A model generated the notes under the pieces. The model saw only the letters and a list, made by a program, of their open reading frames with translations, made no database searches and was not told the DNA's origin. From Phanerodontia chrysosporium (taxonomy: Eukaryota > Basidiomycota > Agaricomycetes > Polyporales > Phanerochaetaceae): DNA of 64,000 nucleotides. This document shows positions 10,855 through 20,792 of this stretch, one piece after another (position 1 is the first letter of the stretch; every line of letters begins with the position of its first letter). Made by a program: the position numbers and the translations under genes. The stretch spans positions 1 to 64,000 of the forward strand of contig MJGA01000011.1 in assembly GCA_001910725.1 (NCBI GenBank), in the 5' to 3' direction.

Positions 10855-11144
10855 TGTGAAGAATGTACTCTGAACTGATTTATTCTGGTGCTACAGAGCC
10901 GGTATATATACATGTCTAGGACTACTGTATGTAAGCGGGTTTACTGGACCAGAATACACAGTCATCGACTTTACAAGATGATGAATAATTCTACTGCATA
11001 TTAGTGAGCATAATGGCCATATATTCGAGGTGCTGACGCATGTACTACAGTGCTACGAGAGAGGTGTCCATATGCGGAACGCTGGGGCTTGGTGGCGCTG
11101 ATGCGCCCTACCATATCAGGACGGTAAACGCCCAAGATCTGACA
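10855..11144 (-). repeat. copia 5' LTR
   Basis: This 290-bp repeat carries the element's promoter. A TATA-like GTATATATAC lies around 10902-10912. It ends next to TSD copy CTCAT at 11145-11149. Confidence 0.95.
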
Positions 11145-11287
11145 CTCATTCCATGCGTAAGCTGGGGTTACTGGGCCTGCATATCAATCGTGGGCAAGTC
11201 CCACGAGCCTGTGCTAGACGATCCCTGGCTTCCACGCAGCCACTCGACCTAGCAGCACGGAGACAATAGCATCGCAGATCAACGGGC

Positions 11288-11997
11288 TCAGACTGCGCAG
11301 ACGCAACGCACCTCATCGAAAGGAGCAACCTTGTTGATCCTCGGTGTACAGCCAAAGACCGGGACGAGCGTCCGGCCATAGCGGTCCAGCGCAAGCAGGT
11401 ACAAGTCGCGCAGCTCGATGGCGCCTACGCCGAACATCGCCACGGGCCCGGTCAGAAGCTCAGGAGCCTGGATCTGCCGTCAGCCCAAAGTCCGCGCGGC
11501 ACCTCCGCGCACGCCGGCTTACCTGCGCGATAAACAGCCTCGCGGCCTCCGCGAGGCACTGCACCACGCGGCGGCGCGGCACCGGTACGGGCACGCCGCG
11601 GCACACGTGCTGGATGTTCTTCGTGCGGCGGAACAGCTCGTAGCCCTCCATCTGTGGCGCAGCGCGTCAGCGGGACATGGGAGAGAACGGGGGCAGAATG
11701 TGGCGTGGGGAAACGTACGTGGATGCGCGTCGTGACCTTGCGCACGTCCGCCGGGAGCAGCATCTCGTCGGGTGCGTCGAGCGTCGCAAGGCGGCCCTCG
11801 AACGCGTCGGCCAGGTTCGCGCCGGGGCCGCCCCTGCACGAGAACGTGTAGTGGGCGATCTCGCCGGGGCGCAGGACGGCATGTCGAGGGTGGCGGTACG
11901 GCATCTGCACGAGCTCCTGCAGGTAGGGCTGCGTGTACACGGGGCTGGCCGCCACGTCGTATATCGGGAAGAAATCGAGCGGGGGCATGAACTCCAT
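11288..11997 (-). CDS. unrecognised family, paralog 2 of a tandem pair
   Basis: The start is ATG 11997-11995 (MEFMPPLDFFPIYDVAA). Exons are 11719-11997, 11523-11651 and 11288-11473. The introns are 67 bp (GTACGT...CAG) and 49 bp (GTAAGC...CAG), both phase 0, giving about 197 residues. Conserved blocks shared with 2741-3470 are PYRHPRHAVLRPGE, FSCRGG, NLADAFEGRL, RRTKNIQHV, VVQCLAEAARLFIAQ and LYLLALDRYGRTLVPVFG. The gene may continue past a GTGCGT donor at 11311-11306. The family is unknown to me. The copia insertion is 138 bp downstream; without it the paralogs would lie about 1.7 kb apart. Confidence 0.65.
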
Positions 11998-14093
11998 GTT
12001 TCGAGGGCAGATTCGGAGGGGAGGACAGTAAGCGGCGTGCAGCCTATATGTACTCAACTCCCTGCATGTATGCACCTGTGTACAGACTGCCCTACAGTCG
12101 GCTCCAGGTGAGTCATATTCACTGTCTGCATCTGCTCTTAACGTGCTGCTCGCGTCGTAGAGCGAACCGTTTTCGTCTGTGGCCCAGTGGTTCAACGCGG
12201 CGGCTTTCTGTGCGGCCGGCGCCGGGAACAAGCGCCTCTTGAACGGAACCCCCACAGCCAATCGGGCCTTGTTCCGCTTCACCTGCAGCTGGCTGCTGGA
12301 CGATCTAGAGTCTGGGGACCAGACGGGACCAGACGACTAATTAGTACACAAGCTCAATGCCTAACAGATGTAGGACTTCGCACGGGTAGCTGGTACGTCA
12401 GAACTTGCGCAGTCTGGCCTGGACAAATAACCCCGTATGACCGCCGAGATGCCCCGAAATGAGAGTCGACGCGTGTAGGTCCCGGTGGGCAGCAGCAGGA
12501 ACTCCGGTAAGCTGCTGGAGAGTACGCCGCAGGCTGTGAGTATGAACTCGGAGCGACACCCTGCCTCGCGGGTCCTGTAGACGTTCAAAGCCCGAAATGG
12601 AGATCCGCGCAAGAAGCCGCAGGGGGAACTACCGCCGGTACTGGATCTCAACGACGGCTGACATGGGCAATTTACGATAGACCCTACCCAGTCATCGGTA
12701 TACGTTCTATGATTGGCATGAAGGGTTGCAGTATTGAGTCTTACACAGCCATTCAAGGCCAACACAAAATAGGCCATGCGTCGTACGGTACCTCGCCAGG
12801 GATAAGCAGTCGTCGTTTGTAATCTGAGTGCACCCGGCGAGAGGCAGTGGGATGTTGTGGTGCTTGAAAGCCATGGTAGGCGGGCCTGGACTGCCATAGG
12901 AAGAGCATAATGATCGCAGTGCGGCAGACAATCTCGGTCTCAGAAGTGATATCAGAAAGCATGAGACTCTTTGGCAGGCCCAGACTTGGAGGATACCAGA
13001 TTAGTGGTTGATTTGGGTGGCGCGTGTATACGTCGTCTGTCCGTGGTGTTATTCCGGATCGCGAGGGCGTATATCCTGCCCACACGCGAACGGGGGAAAG
13101 CGCGCAGCACGCCGCAGTGCGCTTTTAATGATTTATCAGGGGAGCAGAATACTATCTCGAGGGGCTGTCAGACAGCGTGCTTGGCTGCGCGCAGATGTTG
13201 TCATGCTATGCAGCCTGGAGATAACTTACCGAAGATAACGGGTAAGACCTCCCTGGCCCATGCGGGGCATGCGTCGCGGGTTGGTTCCCAGCGCACCCGT
13301 TATATTAGCCAAGTACCTCCGGCGACAGGACGTTGCGAGGTGTGCACACGAGCTGGACGACGTTCGCATGGTCAAAGCGAGGTACCAACCGCCACGCTTT
13401 GAACGCTCCGCTGGTAAGATCAGGGCGGTAAGAGACCAGAGATTGGCGTGCAGGAGGCACAGAGAGGCATGCCACGGACCCGGAGAGGAACGCAGTGTGG
13501 GACCGTCGCGGAGGCAGGACGCAGCCGTCCGGGGTCGGAGCGTGGGAACGGGAGCGCCACGAGCCCGCCGCGCCGACAGGCCCAACATGTTTCCTAAATG
13601 GACAACCGTCGGCGGGGGGCGGGCGCCTGCAATCTGCCGGCGGGTGGATCTCGATGATCGCGCTGTGCATTTTCTTTCTTCCCGCCACGTCGATTTTCGC
13701 GCCCCTCCATTGGCTCCGGGTGCTGTCTCGCTCGGCGACGAGGACGACGCTCTGCTCGCCGCCCACGACGGCGCCGACGGTCTCGGGGGCCAGCGGGGAC
13801 GATAAGGCCGGCGCCGCGATCAGGCACGACCGTGATAGACATCGCGCTGCCCCTTGTGTGTGGAGGTGACAGCGGAGGGAGAGGCGGCGTGATGGAAAGC
13901 CCATATGCCTCGGGGAGCACATGGTCCGGCTGATAACAGGGCTCCGTCGCCGAATATACATATAGCCCCCGCCCCGCCCAAAAAATGCTCGTGTGCAGGG
14001 ATCCCTCCAGCTCCATCTGCCCCCGACGGCTTAGGTCGCTCGCGCCGCCTCCGTGCCCCCTCACCACTCTTTTTTTCTCTTCCTTCGAGGGAC
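11998..14093. other. intergenic, upstream of the nucleoside transporter
   Basis: Several open frames of 100-280 codons overlap on both strands, but all are Arg/Pro/Ser-rich and lack motifs. No gene is supported. Confidence 0.55.
13953..13965 (+). promoter_or_regulatory. possible TATA element of the transporter gene
   Basis: An isolated AT stretch, AATATACATATAG, lies in otherwise GC-rich DNA about 130 bp upstream of the transporter ATG. Its position is plausible for a core promoter with a short leader. Confidence 0.35.
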
Positions 14094-16543
14094 ATGTCGC
14101 CCGCCACGGACATCACGGACGTGCCTCAGTCCACGCTCGCACGCTCGGCGTCGCGCTCGAGCAGCGCGTCGCTCGCCAAGGAAAAAGTCGTCGACCCCGA
14201 GATGCAGGTCGCAAAGGACGCCGCCAGCGACGCCTTCCTCTCCGCCCAGGACCCGGACGAGGAGCCCTCGCTGCTCGACAGCCTTTACGCCCGCTTCCGC
14301 ATCCCCATCCTCGCCGCGCTCACCCTCGCCATCCTCGGCTGGTGGATCTGCTCGACCGTCCTCACCGCGACCCGGCACAGATGGTGCGCATCCCTGCCCT
14401 GACGCAGCGAGTCCGTAGCTGAACCTCCCCCCTCAAGGATCGTGCAGACCTTCTGGGCGTGGTTCTTCATCATCACCATCGCCTTCCGCTTCATCCCAAA
14501 TCGCGTCGTCACCCGTCCCGTCGAAGCCGTATGGATCCCCTGCGTACAGGCGCCCTTCATGCGCCTCCCGTACATCGTTCGCCTCGGCATGGGTTGGCTC
14601 GCGCTGCTGGGCATCGTCTTTGGTAGCGCGTTTGGGTTCCCCCTGACAGCTGTACGTCCTTTTCCTCCTCCATCCTCCCGTCTCCTGTACCACCATTCTC
14701 TTTCACCCTGTCATCACCGTGCCCATCTGCCCGTTCTACACGCCCCTGGCAGGAGGTGCGTCCTGGGCTTGCCCTGGAAGCCCTCCTGTCGCCGCTCCGC
14801 CAAGTCCAGGTGGCCCGTCTTCACCGTGTGACACATATTGACATATGTCTTTTTTCTATGCTCTCCTACGAACCTACCTGCCATTCTCTCTCCTCATACG
14901 ACACCATACCTTGCGGCACCACGCTCGCGCTCGAAAAACAGAACTCTGGCTACGGTGACCGCGCGATTTCGGTCCTCGGTCTCTTCGTCTTCCAATGCGG
15001 CTTCTGGCTCACCAGTGCCAGCAGAAAGGAAATCCCTTGGTAAGTCTCCTTTCATTACTTGGCTTTCCTGTCCCCCCACTCTCCCCGCACATCATCGCGC
15101 CCTCCGTACCTTGAACTCTGGGGCGTCCCCGCTGCTCTGAAGGAGTAACCTCTCGAGTATTCCGTCTGTTTCGCTGCGTCAACCTCGTTCTTGGCACGTG
15201 AAGCGGATCCGAGACATCCCAGTGCTCGGCCTGCTCATGTGACCCGCATATACCCACCTCCATGTGCACCTTTACTCTCTAGCTCGCATTTACGGACCTT
15301 GATTTATTTTCGAGTCCGGTGACTGACTTTTCCATGCGACAGGCCTACCGTCATCGTCGGCCTCTTCATGCAACAGGCGATCGCCATGTTCGTGCTCAAG
15401 TCCGGCGCCGGCTTCTCAATCTTCAAGTGGATCGCCTACCTCGCCTCCGACTTCCTCGCGCAGGCACTCCAGGGTGCCGCCTTCTTCTTCGACCAGGCCA
15501 CCGTCGACAAGCACTGGTTCTTCGTCAACACCCTGTCGTCCATCATCTTCTTCATCGCTTTTGTGCAGATGATGTACTACCTCGGCGTCATGCAGTGGCT
15601 CATCAAGTCCTTCGCGTGGTTCTTCTTCAAGATTATGAACATCTCCGGCGCCGAGGCCGTCGTCGCTGCTGCGTCTCCGTTCATCGGCCAGGGCGAGAGC
15701 GCCTGTCTCGTCAAGCCCTACGTCGACTACATGACCGCGAGCGAGCTCCACCTCACGATGACGTCCGGGTTCTCGACCATCGCCGGCTCCGTGCTCTCCG
15801 CGTACATCGGCCTCGGCGTGCCGCCGCAGAACCTCGTGACCGCGTCGGTGATGAGTATCCCGGCGAGTATCGCGATCAGCAAGATGCGCATGCCCGAGCG
15901 CGAGGAGCCCGTCACGCGCGGCCGCGTCGTCGTCGACCGTGGCGACCAGGACAAGAACAAGCCCGCGAACGCGCTCCACGCGTTCAGCAAGGGCGCCGTC
16001 TTTGGTCTCATCGTCGCCGGTCAGATCCTGTAAGTCGTCGCCCTACCTCTCACCGAACTGGTGTTGACACCCACGGGCAGGACAAACGTGCTCACCGTCG
16101 TCTCGCTCGTCGCGACGATCAACGGCCTGCTCACGTGGATCGGCAAGGGCTTCGGGATCCACGCGCTGACGCTGCAGGTCATCCTGCGCTACGTCTTCTA
16201 CCCGGTCACGTTCTTCCTCTCGGTGCCGCGGCACGAGATCCTGACGGTGAGCGAGCTGCTCGCGACGAAGCTCGTCGCGAACGAGTTCGTCGCATACACG
16301 CAGCTGCAGGGCATCATGCACGGCCAAGGCCCGTTCCCCGTGCTCAGCGAGCGCGGGTACACGATCGCGAGCTACGCGCTCTGCGGGTTCGCCAACCTCG
16401 GCTCGCTCGGCATCCAGGTCGGCGTGCTCAGCGCGCTCGCGCCGTCCCGCGCACGCATCATCGCGCGCATCGCCGCGAGCGCGATGATCTGCGGCTTCAT
16501 CTCGACGCTGCAGGCTGCCGGCATTGCGGGCATGCTTGTATAG
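14094..16543 (+). CDS. concentrative nucleoside transporter (CNT family)
   Basis: This is a plasma-membrane, cation-coupled nucleoside importer by family. Exons 14094-14383, 14438-14651, 14942-15039, 15343-16029 and 16081-16543 join in frame to 583 residues. The N-tail is Ser-rich and cytosolic. The first membrane segment is [15 protein letters not shown], followed by the CNT N-domain ([15 protein letters not shown]) and [20 protein letters not shown]. The CNT signature [17 protein letters not shown] lies near residue 316, and [18 protein letters not shown] follows. The C-domain ends [16 protein letters not shown]. Intron 1 ends in AAG. Introns 2 and 3 (290 and 303 bp) are unusually long here, and intron 2 may hide a 3-nt exon (14753-14755). 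All other residues and splices look intact. A decayed fragment of a related gene lies at 21078-21201. Confidence 0.93.
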
Positions 16544-16975
16544 CGCCTCGTGGCTCCGACGACCTACATGTACCAAGGCGATGCACCTCCCCTCCCTACC
16601 TTATGCGCCTAGCCTACCCCCAAGAAACCTGTCATGCTCGCAACGTGCTTGTCGATGTACTTTTTCCCCCTGTGCTGTATGGGTAATATAATTGAACTGA
16701 ACACCGGGAAACCGAAGTGGCGATCTACGTCGCCTTCCACATGTAGACCGTCGGGTACATCCGAAGCGTGTTAAAGTTTCTCACGCGTCTCGGTTAACGT
16801 TGAGGTTAAGGTTCGTCCCTAGCACCGTCCCCCTCTCCGTGCACGGCTCTCTTCGCCCTACGATCTACAGCCTGCTGTCTACTGCGGCCCAGCGACTTGA
16901 TTACGCTAGGGCCAGACCTGGATGACACCTGAGTCACGCTTCAACATCCTTATGTCTCTTGGATAGCCTCCCCCT
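16544..16975. other. intergenic between transporter and F-box gene
   Basis: There is no gene. An AT-rich TAATATAATT at 16684-16693 may belong to the 3' processing region of the transporter. Confidence 0.5.
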
Positions 16976-18281
16976 ATGGATTCACACTCGCCGCCTGGCA
17001 CTTCCGGCCCACGCACTATTCCTAATATACCCCTCGAGATCATGGAATACATCATCGACTACCTAGCGAACAGCTCAGATGGACAAGAGCGCGCTACCTC
17101 CCTCTCTGCCTGCACGCTAGTCTGTCGGTCCTTGCTACACCGAAGCTCTCGCCACCTACTCGAATTCGCCGACTTCACAAGATGGAAAGACTATTGCCCA
17201 GATGTTCTCGACAGCTTCCTCGCCGCATCCCGAATGTCATTGCGACTCAGGCAACACGTCCGCACTCTCATTGTCCCCTGGCGCCCCGAGGACCGAACGA
17301 TCCCGGCCATCCTCGACGCTCTGCCCGCCCTGGCCGCGCTCTCGTTCTTTTGTGAGCACACCGTCGACACCGACATCGCGACCGACTTGTCTCCCGAGCT
17401 TGCCAGAACCCCCCAGCGGCACACGCTCGAGCGGTTCGCACTCTGCCACCAGAAGGGCAGCTCGGTTCTCCGCTCTCTGTGTCTCTTCGGCCGCATCGAC
17501 CACCTGGCTCTGCTCCGGATCGACTGTACGGACGACACAGAAGATGCGCTCCTGCTAGCGTCCGCGCCTCACCTCGCAGTGCGCGAGCTCACACTGGACG
17601 CACACGACCTTCCGCTGCTCGCGCCGCTCGCCAGGATCCTTGTCCCCGGCGTGCTCGCGTCCGTCTCCGTCCAGGACATGTGCTGCTGGCCCGGCGGACG
17701 CGAGTATGCGGCGCTGCACCCGTTCTTGATGGCCGTGGGCGCGGGTATCGAGAGGCTGGAGCTCGCCGTCCCGAATGTCGTCTCGTCGTCGCGGTGGGCC
17801 GCAGGCGGTGCGCCTACAAGCCCGTCCACGCAGTGTACCAGCTGACCGGTCTGTTCACAGTCGACCTGCGCCTGGGAATCCCGCTGGACGTCTGTCCGCG
17901 GCTGCGCGAGCTCCGCATCTCGTGCAGGGGCTGGCAGGTGCGTCGTGGGCGGCGAGCGGAATGCATGAGCTCATGTGCACGCAGGAGAACCTCCCGCGGG
18001 TGTGCGCCGTCTTCCTCGCGGCCTTGCCACCGTCGATACGCCGCGTCCGCCTCGAGCTGCTCGTCCCGCCCTCTCGGCGGGCGCCGTACCGCCTCGCGTT
18101 CGCCAACACCGCCCTTGCGCCCGTCTGGCAGCTCCTCGACTGCGCCACCGCGCAGTACGTGGGCCTCGAGGTTGTCGAGGTCGTCGCGCCGTTCGAGCAC
18201 GGCGCCCCGCCCGCGGGGTTCCTCGCCGGCTGTTCTCCAAGCTTTCGGCAGGTGCTCAGGATTACGCGTGTGCTGGACTAG
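16976..18281 (+). CDS. F-box-like protein
   Basis: Exons 16976-17807, 17861-17937 and 17985-18281 splice (GTGCGC...CAG and GTGCGT...CAG) into 401 residues. The N-terminus carries an F-box-like segment, IPNIPLEIMEYIIDYL...ACTLVCRSLLHRSS, with the usual proline, hydrophobic spacing and CTLVCR core. The rest resembles the irregular leucine-rich C-terminus of the large basidiomycete F-box families (HLALLRIDC, VRELTLDAHDLPLL, PRLRELRI). By family it would act as a substrate receptor of an SCF ubiquitin ligase; the substrate is unknown. This is the only full-length member in the window. A copy lacking the F-box lies at about 30537-31566. Confidence 0.8.
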
Positions 18282-20792
18282 TGGTGGGGGCTGAGATGTC
18301 ATCTAGCAGTGGATGTTGCGGGGTGCACACCTGTGTTGGATGATCGGTGCGCTCTTTATCTGGCTGCCTGTCATGTAGCGATGTACAAACGTGCGTGTCC
18401 ATATGTATCGGTACACCCAGCATGCTGCGTCGCATCTCCCTGAGTTGACATATTGTAGGAGCTCTCTCGGGTACCTCCAACGGGATGGGGGGGCCCACAG
18501 ACGAGCCATGCACGGACCACCACGCATTCCATATATAGATCTATCACGCGTGCCCGGTAACTGCCGAGACCAGTTGCCGAACGTTTCGCCCCCAGAGCAT
18601 CGTCCACTTCGTCTTGCTCGTCGTGGCGGCATGCCCAGAGGTGAGTGAACCGATTGCCCGAGTTTATTATGTAGTTGTAGCCAAAACATAATGAATAAGT
18701 ACAGTTGAAACTCAGACATCGTGTAGGCACCCTCCCGTGACGGAGCTTGACGATGCACGCTTCCCTGCCCTCGCGGCTCCCGCAGGTACTCATACTGGAC
18801 GTGGTCGACGAGCACGAAAATAGGGACATATTAAAAACCGCAGCTCCGTTGCAGCTTCTGGATTTTGCAGCCGTGCCGAATGGGATGCAGGGTCCGCTCC
18901 CAGGTGCCACGACGCACTCAAGGGCTCTTTGCTGCCACAGCGGCTGCGCCCCACGCCATCTGCCTCTGTGCCCACCGCACGGGCACGCCCCTCCCGTACC
19001 AAATTGCGAGTTCATGGCGCATCTGCGGCAGGTGGCTCTGTTCGCATCCCTTCCCGTGTACGGGCCGTGTTTCTGCGGCCACCTCGTTGGGCACACCTCC
19101 GAATGCTTCCATGGCCGGATACGCATGCTTTTCCGCGACAACGGCTCTCTGGTTCGGAGTCCGTACTATGAGACCCACAGGCAGGGTAGGGAGCACACGC
19201 CGCGGTGATTGGACAGCGTCCTGTCCTGTGTTCTCCTCAAAGGCAACACCTCACACGCCCTGCATGTCTGTGCAGACGTGTGCGGTTGACGGCAGCTCCG
19301 GCTTTGCTCCAGGGCCCTGCTCGCCCAGCCTGGCTTCCATTTGCTGTGGCAAGTCTGCTTTCAAACTTACCAGTGCACCACAAGCCGACAACTCCGAGGG
19401 CAGACACATATATGGACATTGTGGTAGGATACTTGGCAATGGTTGTACCGTTCCCTGCTTGGCTGAAAAAGTCTATAGATTGACCCTGCCTTTCTTAAGC
19501 TTCCAATTCTTCCTGCAGCTGCTGGAGCAGTTTTATTCTAGCGGTTGTCTGATACTCACATGGTAGCCAAGGGAGGTGCGTTGTCTTTCACACATTTCCT
19601 ATCGATCCAGCTGACGCCACCCTGGTGCAGCCACTGGCGGGCGTAGCCAAAACGAGGCGCATATACCCACCTCTGGCCTCGGCAAGCATTTGCACCAGTG
19701 GCGAACGGCATAGCACGAAAGGCGCGCGACCTGGGGAAGCTTGCTTTCTGCGAGGAGGGTTCTCTGGTCGAGTGCCCGCATGAGCTTCACAAGGAGGGAA
19801 GAAAGGATGTGTTGTTTGGGACGTGCCGAAAAAGTGGTGCTGGTATGTGTCATGCTCTGTGCCTTACCAGATGTCTTCACAGACGTGGCAGCTGCGCAGC
19901 CGCTCCTGCTCTGCTGCCAGTCCCTACTCGCACAGCTTGCATTCCATTCAGTGCCCAACTCACTTTCGAACCTCCCAATTCATCGTGTGCCGAGACCGCC
20001 GATGGCAGACTGATTCACGGAGATTGTGGTAGAAACCATGGCTATGTTTGTGCTGTTCCCTGCTTGGCTGTTCAAGTCTACAAATTGACCCTGCCCTTCC
20101 AAGCGCAGAATTCGTTATGTGCAACCGTTGTAGCTGTTTATTCTCGCGGTTGTCTGCCATTCACGCGGTGGCCAAGGAGGTGCGTTGTCATTTGCATATT
20201 CCCTTTCGATGCAGCTGACGTCTCCCTGGGGCAGCGACTGGCTGGCGCAGCCCAAAGGACGCGCATATACCCACCTCTCGGCTCAGCCAGCATGTGCACC
20301 GTGGCGACACCACACGACGGCGCGGTGGAGCCCCAGCTGGAGGCGGCCTTTGCCCGCAAATAGCAGTACGGCTGCCCTGGCTGCCGACGGGAAGCGCCTG
20401 GGCGGACAGGCGTGCCTGGGACAGCTGCTCCGCACGACGTCTCGGCGGGGATGTGTCATGCGCGCCTCGTCACGGCATCGCGTGGCGCGTTCGAGCCCTC
20501 CGGCCATCCAGGGCAGTCGTCTTCCCGTGGCACGCCGCCCTGCGATTGGCTGGCACGCGTCGGCCACCGCGAGCAGTCGTCGTTTTGTCGTCCGCGCCAC
20601 CTTCGTTCGGACGCATATAAGCGGCGCGTGCGAGCCCCCAGGATGAGACACCCACCCGCCCGACGCCCACCCTCTGCGCCTGCGCCCGCATGGGTCAGCG
20701 CCGGCGACCCCAAGGCCACGCTCCCGTGCACGCTCTGTAGCCCGACGCGCTCGCGCCGGGTGCAGCTGCCGAGACGTGGCGGCCGCAAGGAT
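17250..20792 (+). repeat. segmental duplication, copy 1
   Basis: From about 17250, inside the F-box gene, to 20792 the sequence is repeated at about 30537-33290 and then 44727-44956. Most of it differs by a few percent; for example a 153-codon frame at 18747-19208 differs from 32032-32493 at about five residues. Copy 1 is uninterrupted where copy 2 carries the KDZ element, so 20572-20579 (GAGCAGTC) is the empty target site. Copy 1 also has about 620 bp more than copy 2 because it keeps two internal tandem units. Confidence 0.85.
19245..20310. repeat. two degenerate tandem units inside the duplication
   Basis: Unit A (about 19245-19700) and unit B (about 19870-20310) align with roughly three quarters identity. 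Shared landmarks are GTTCCCTGCTTGGCTG, ATTGACCCTGCC and the GCGCATATACCCACCTCT segment near each 3' end. In duplication copy 2 a single unit (about 32540-32990) starts A-like and ends B-like. Confidence 0.7.

Larger units (their letters stand above)
4986..11144 (-). mobile_element. Ty1/copia LTR retrotransposon
   Basis: The element is 6,159 bp. Its 290-bp LTRs (4986-5275 and 10855-11144) are bounded by TG...CA and flanked by the 5-bp TSD CTCAT at 4981-4985 and 11145-11149. The domain order on the minus strand is gag, protease, integrase, reverse transcriptase, RNase H, which defines copia. I see one LTR mismatch (A at 5147, G at the equivalent site in the right LTR), so insertion was recent. 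The internal coding region nevertheless has about four frame changes (near 9090, 8990, 6630 and 5985), so this copy looks non-autonomous unless these are assembly errors. It lies 138 bp beyond the stop of the gene at 11288-11997. Confidence 0.95.

Noticed and set aside
13260..13961. Overlapping 180-220 codon frames upstream of the transporter
   Set aside because: They occur on both strands over the same bases, with biased composition and no conserved blocks.
18371..19141. A 256-codon minus-strand frame inside the segmental duplication
   Set aside because: The copy at 31656-32195 is interrupted earlier, composition is Cys/Arg-rich, and there is no recognisable domain.
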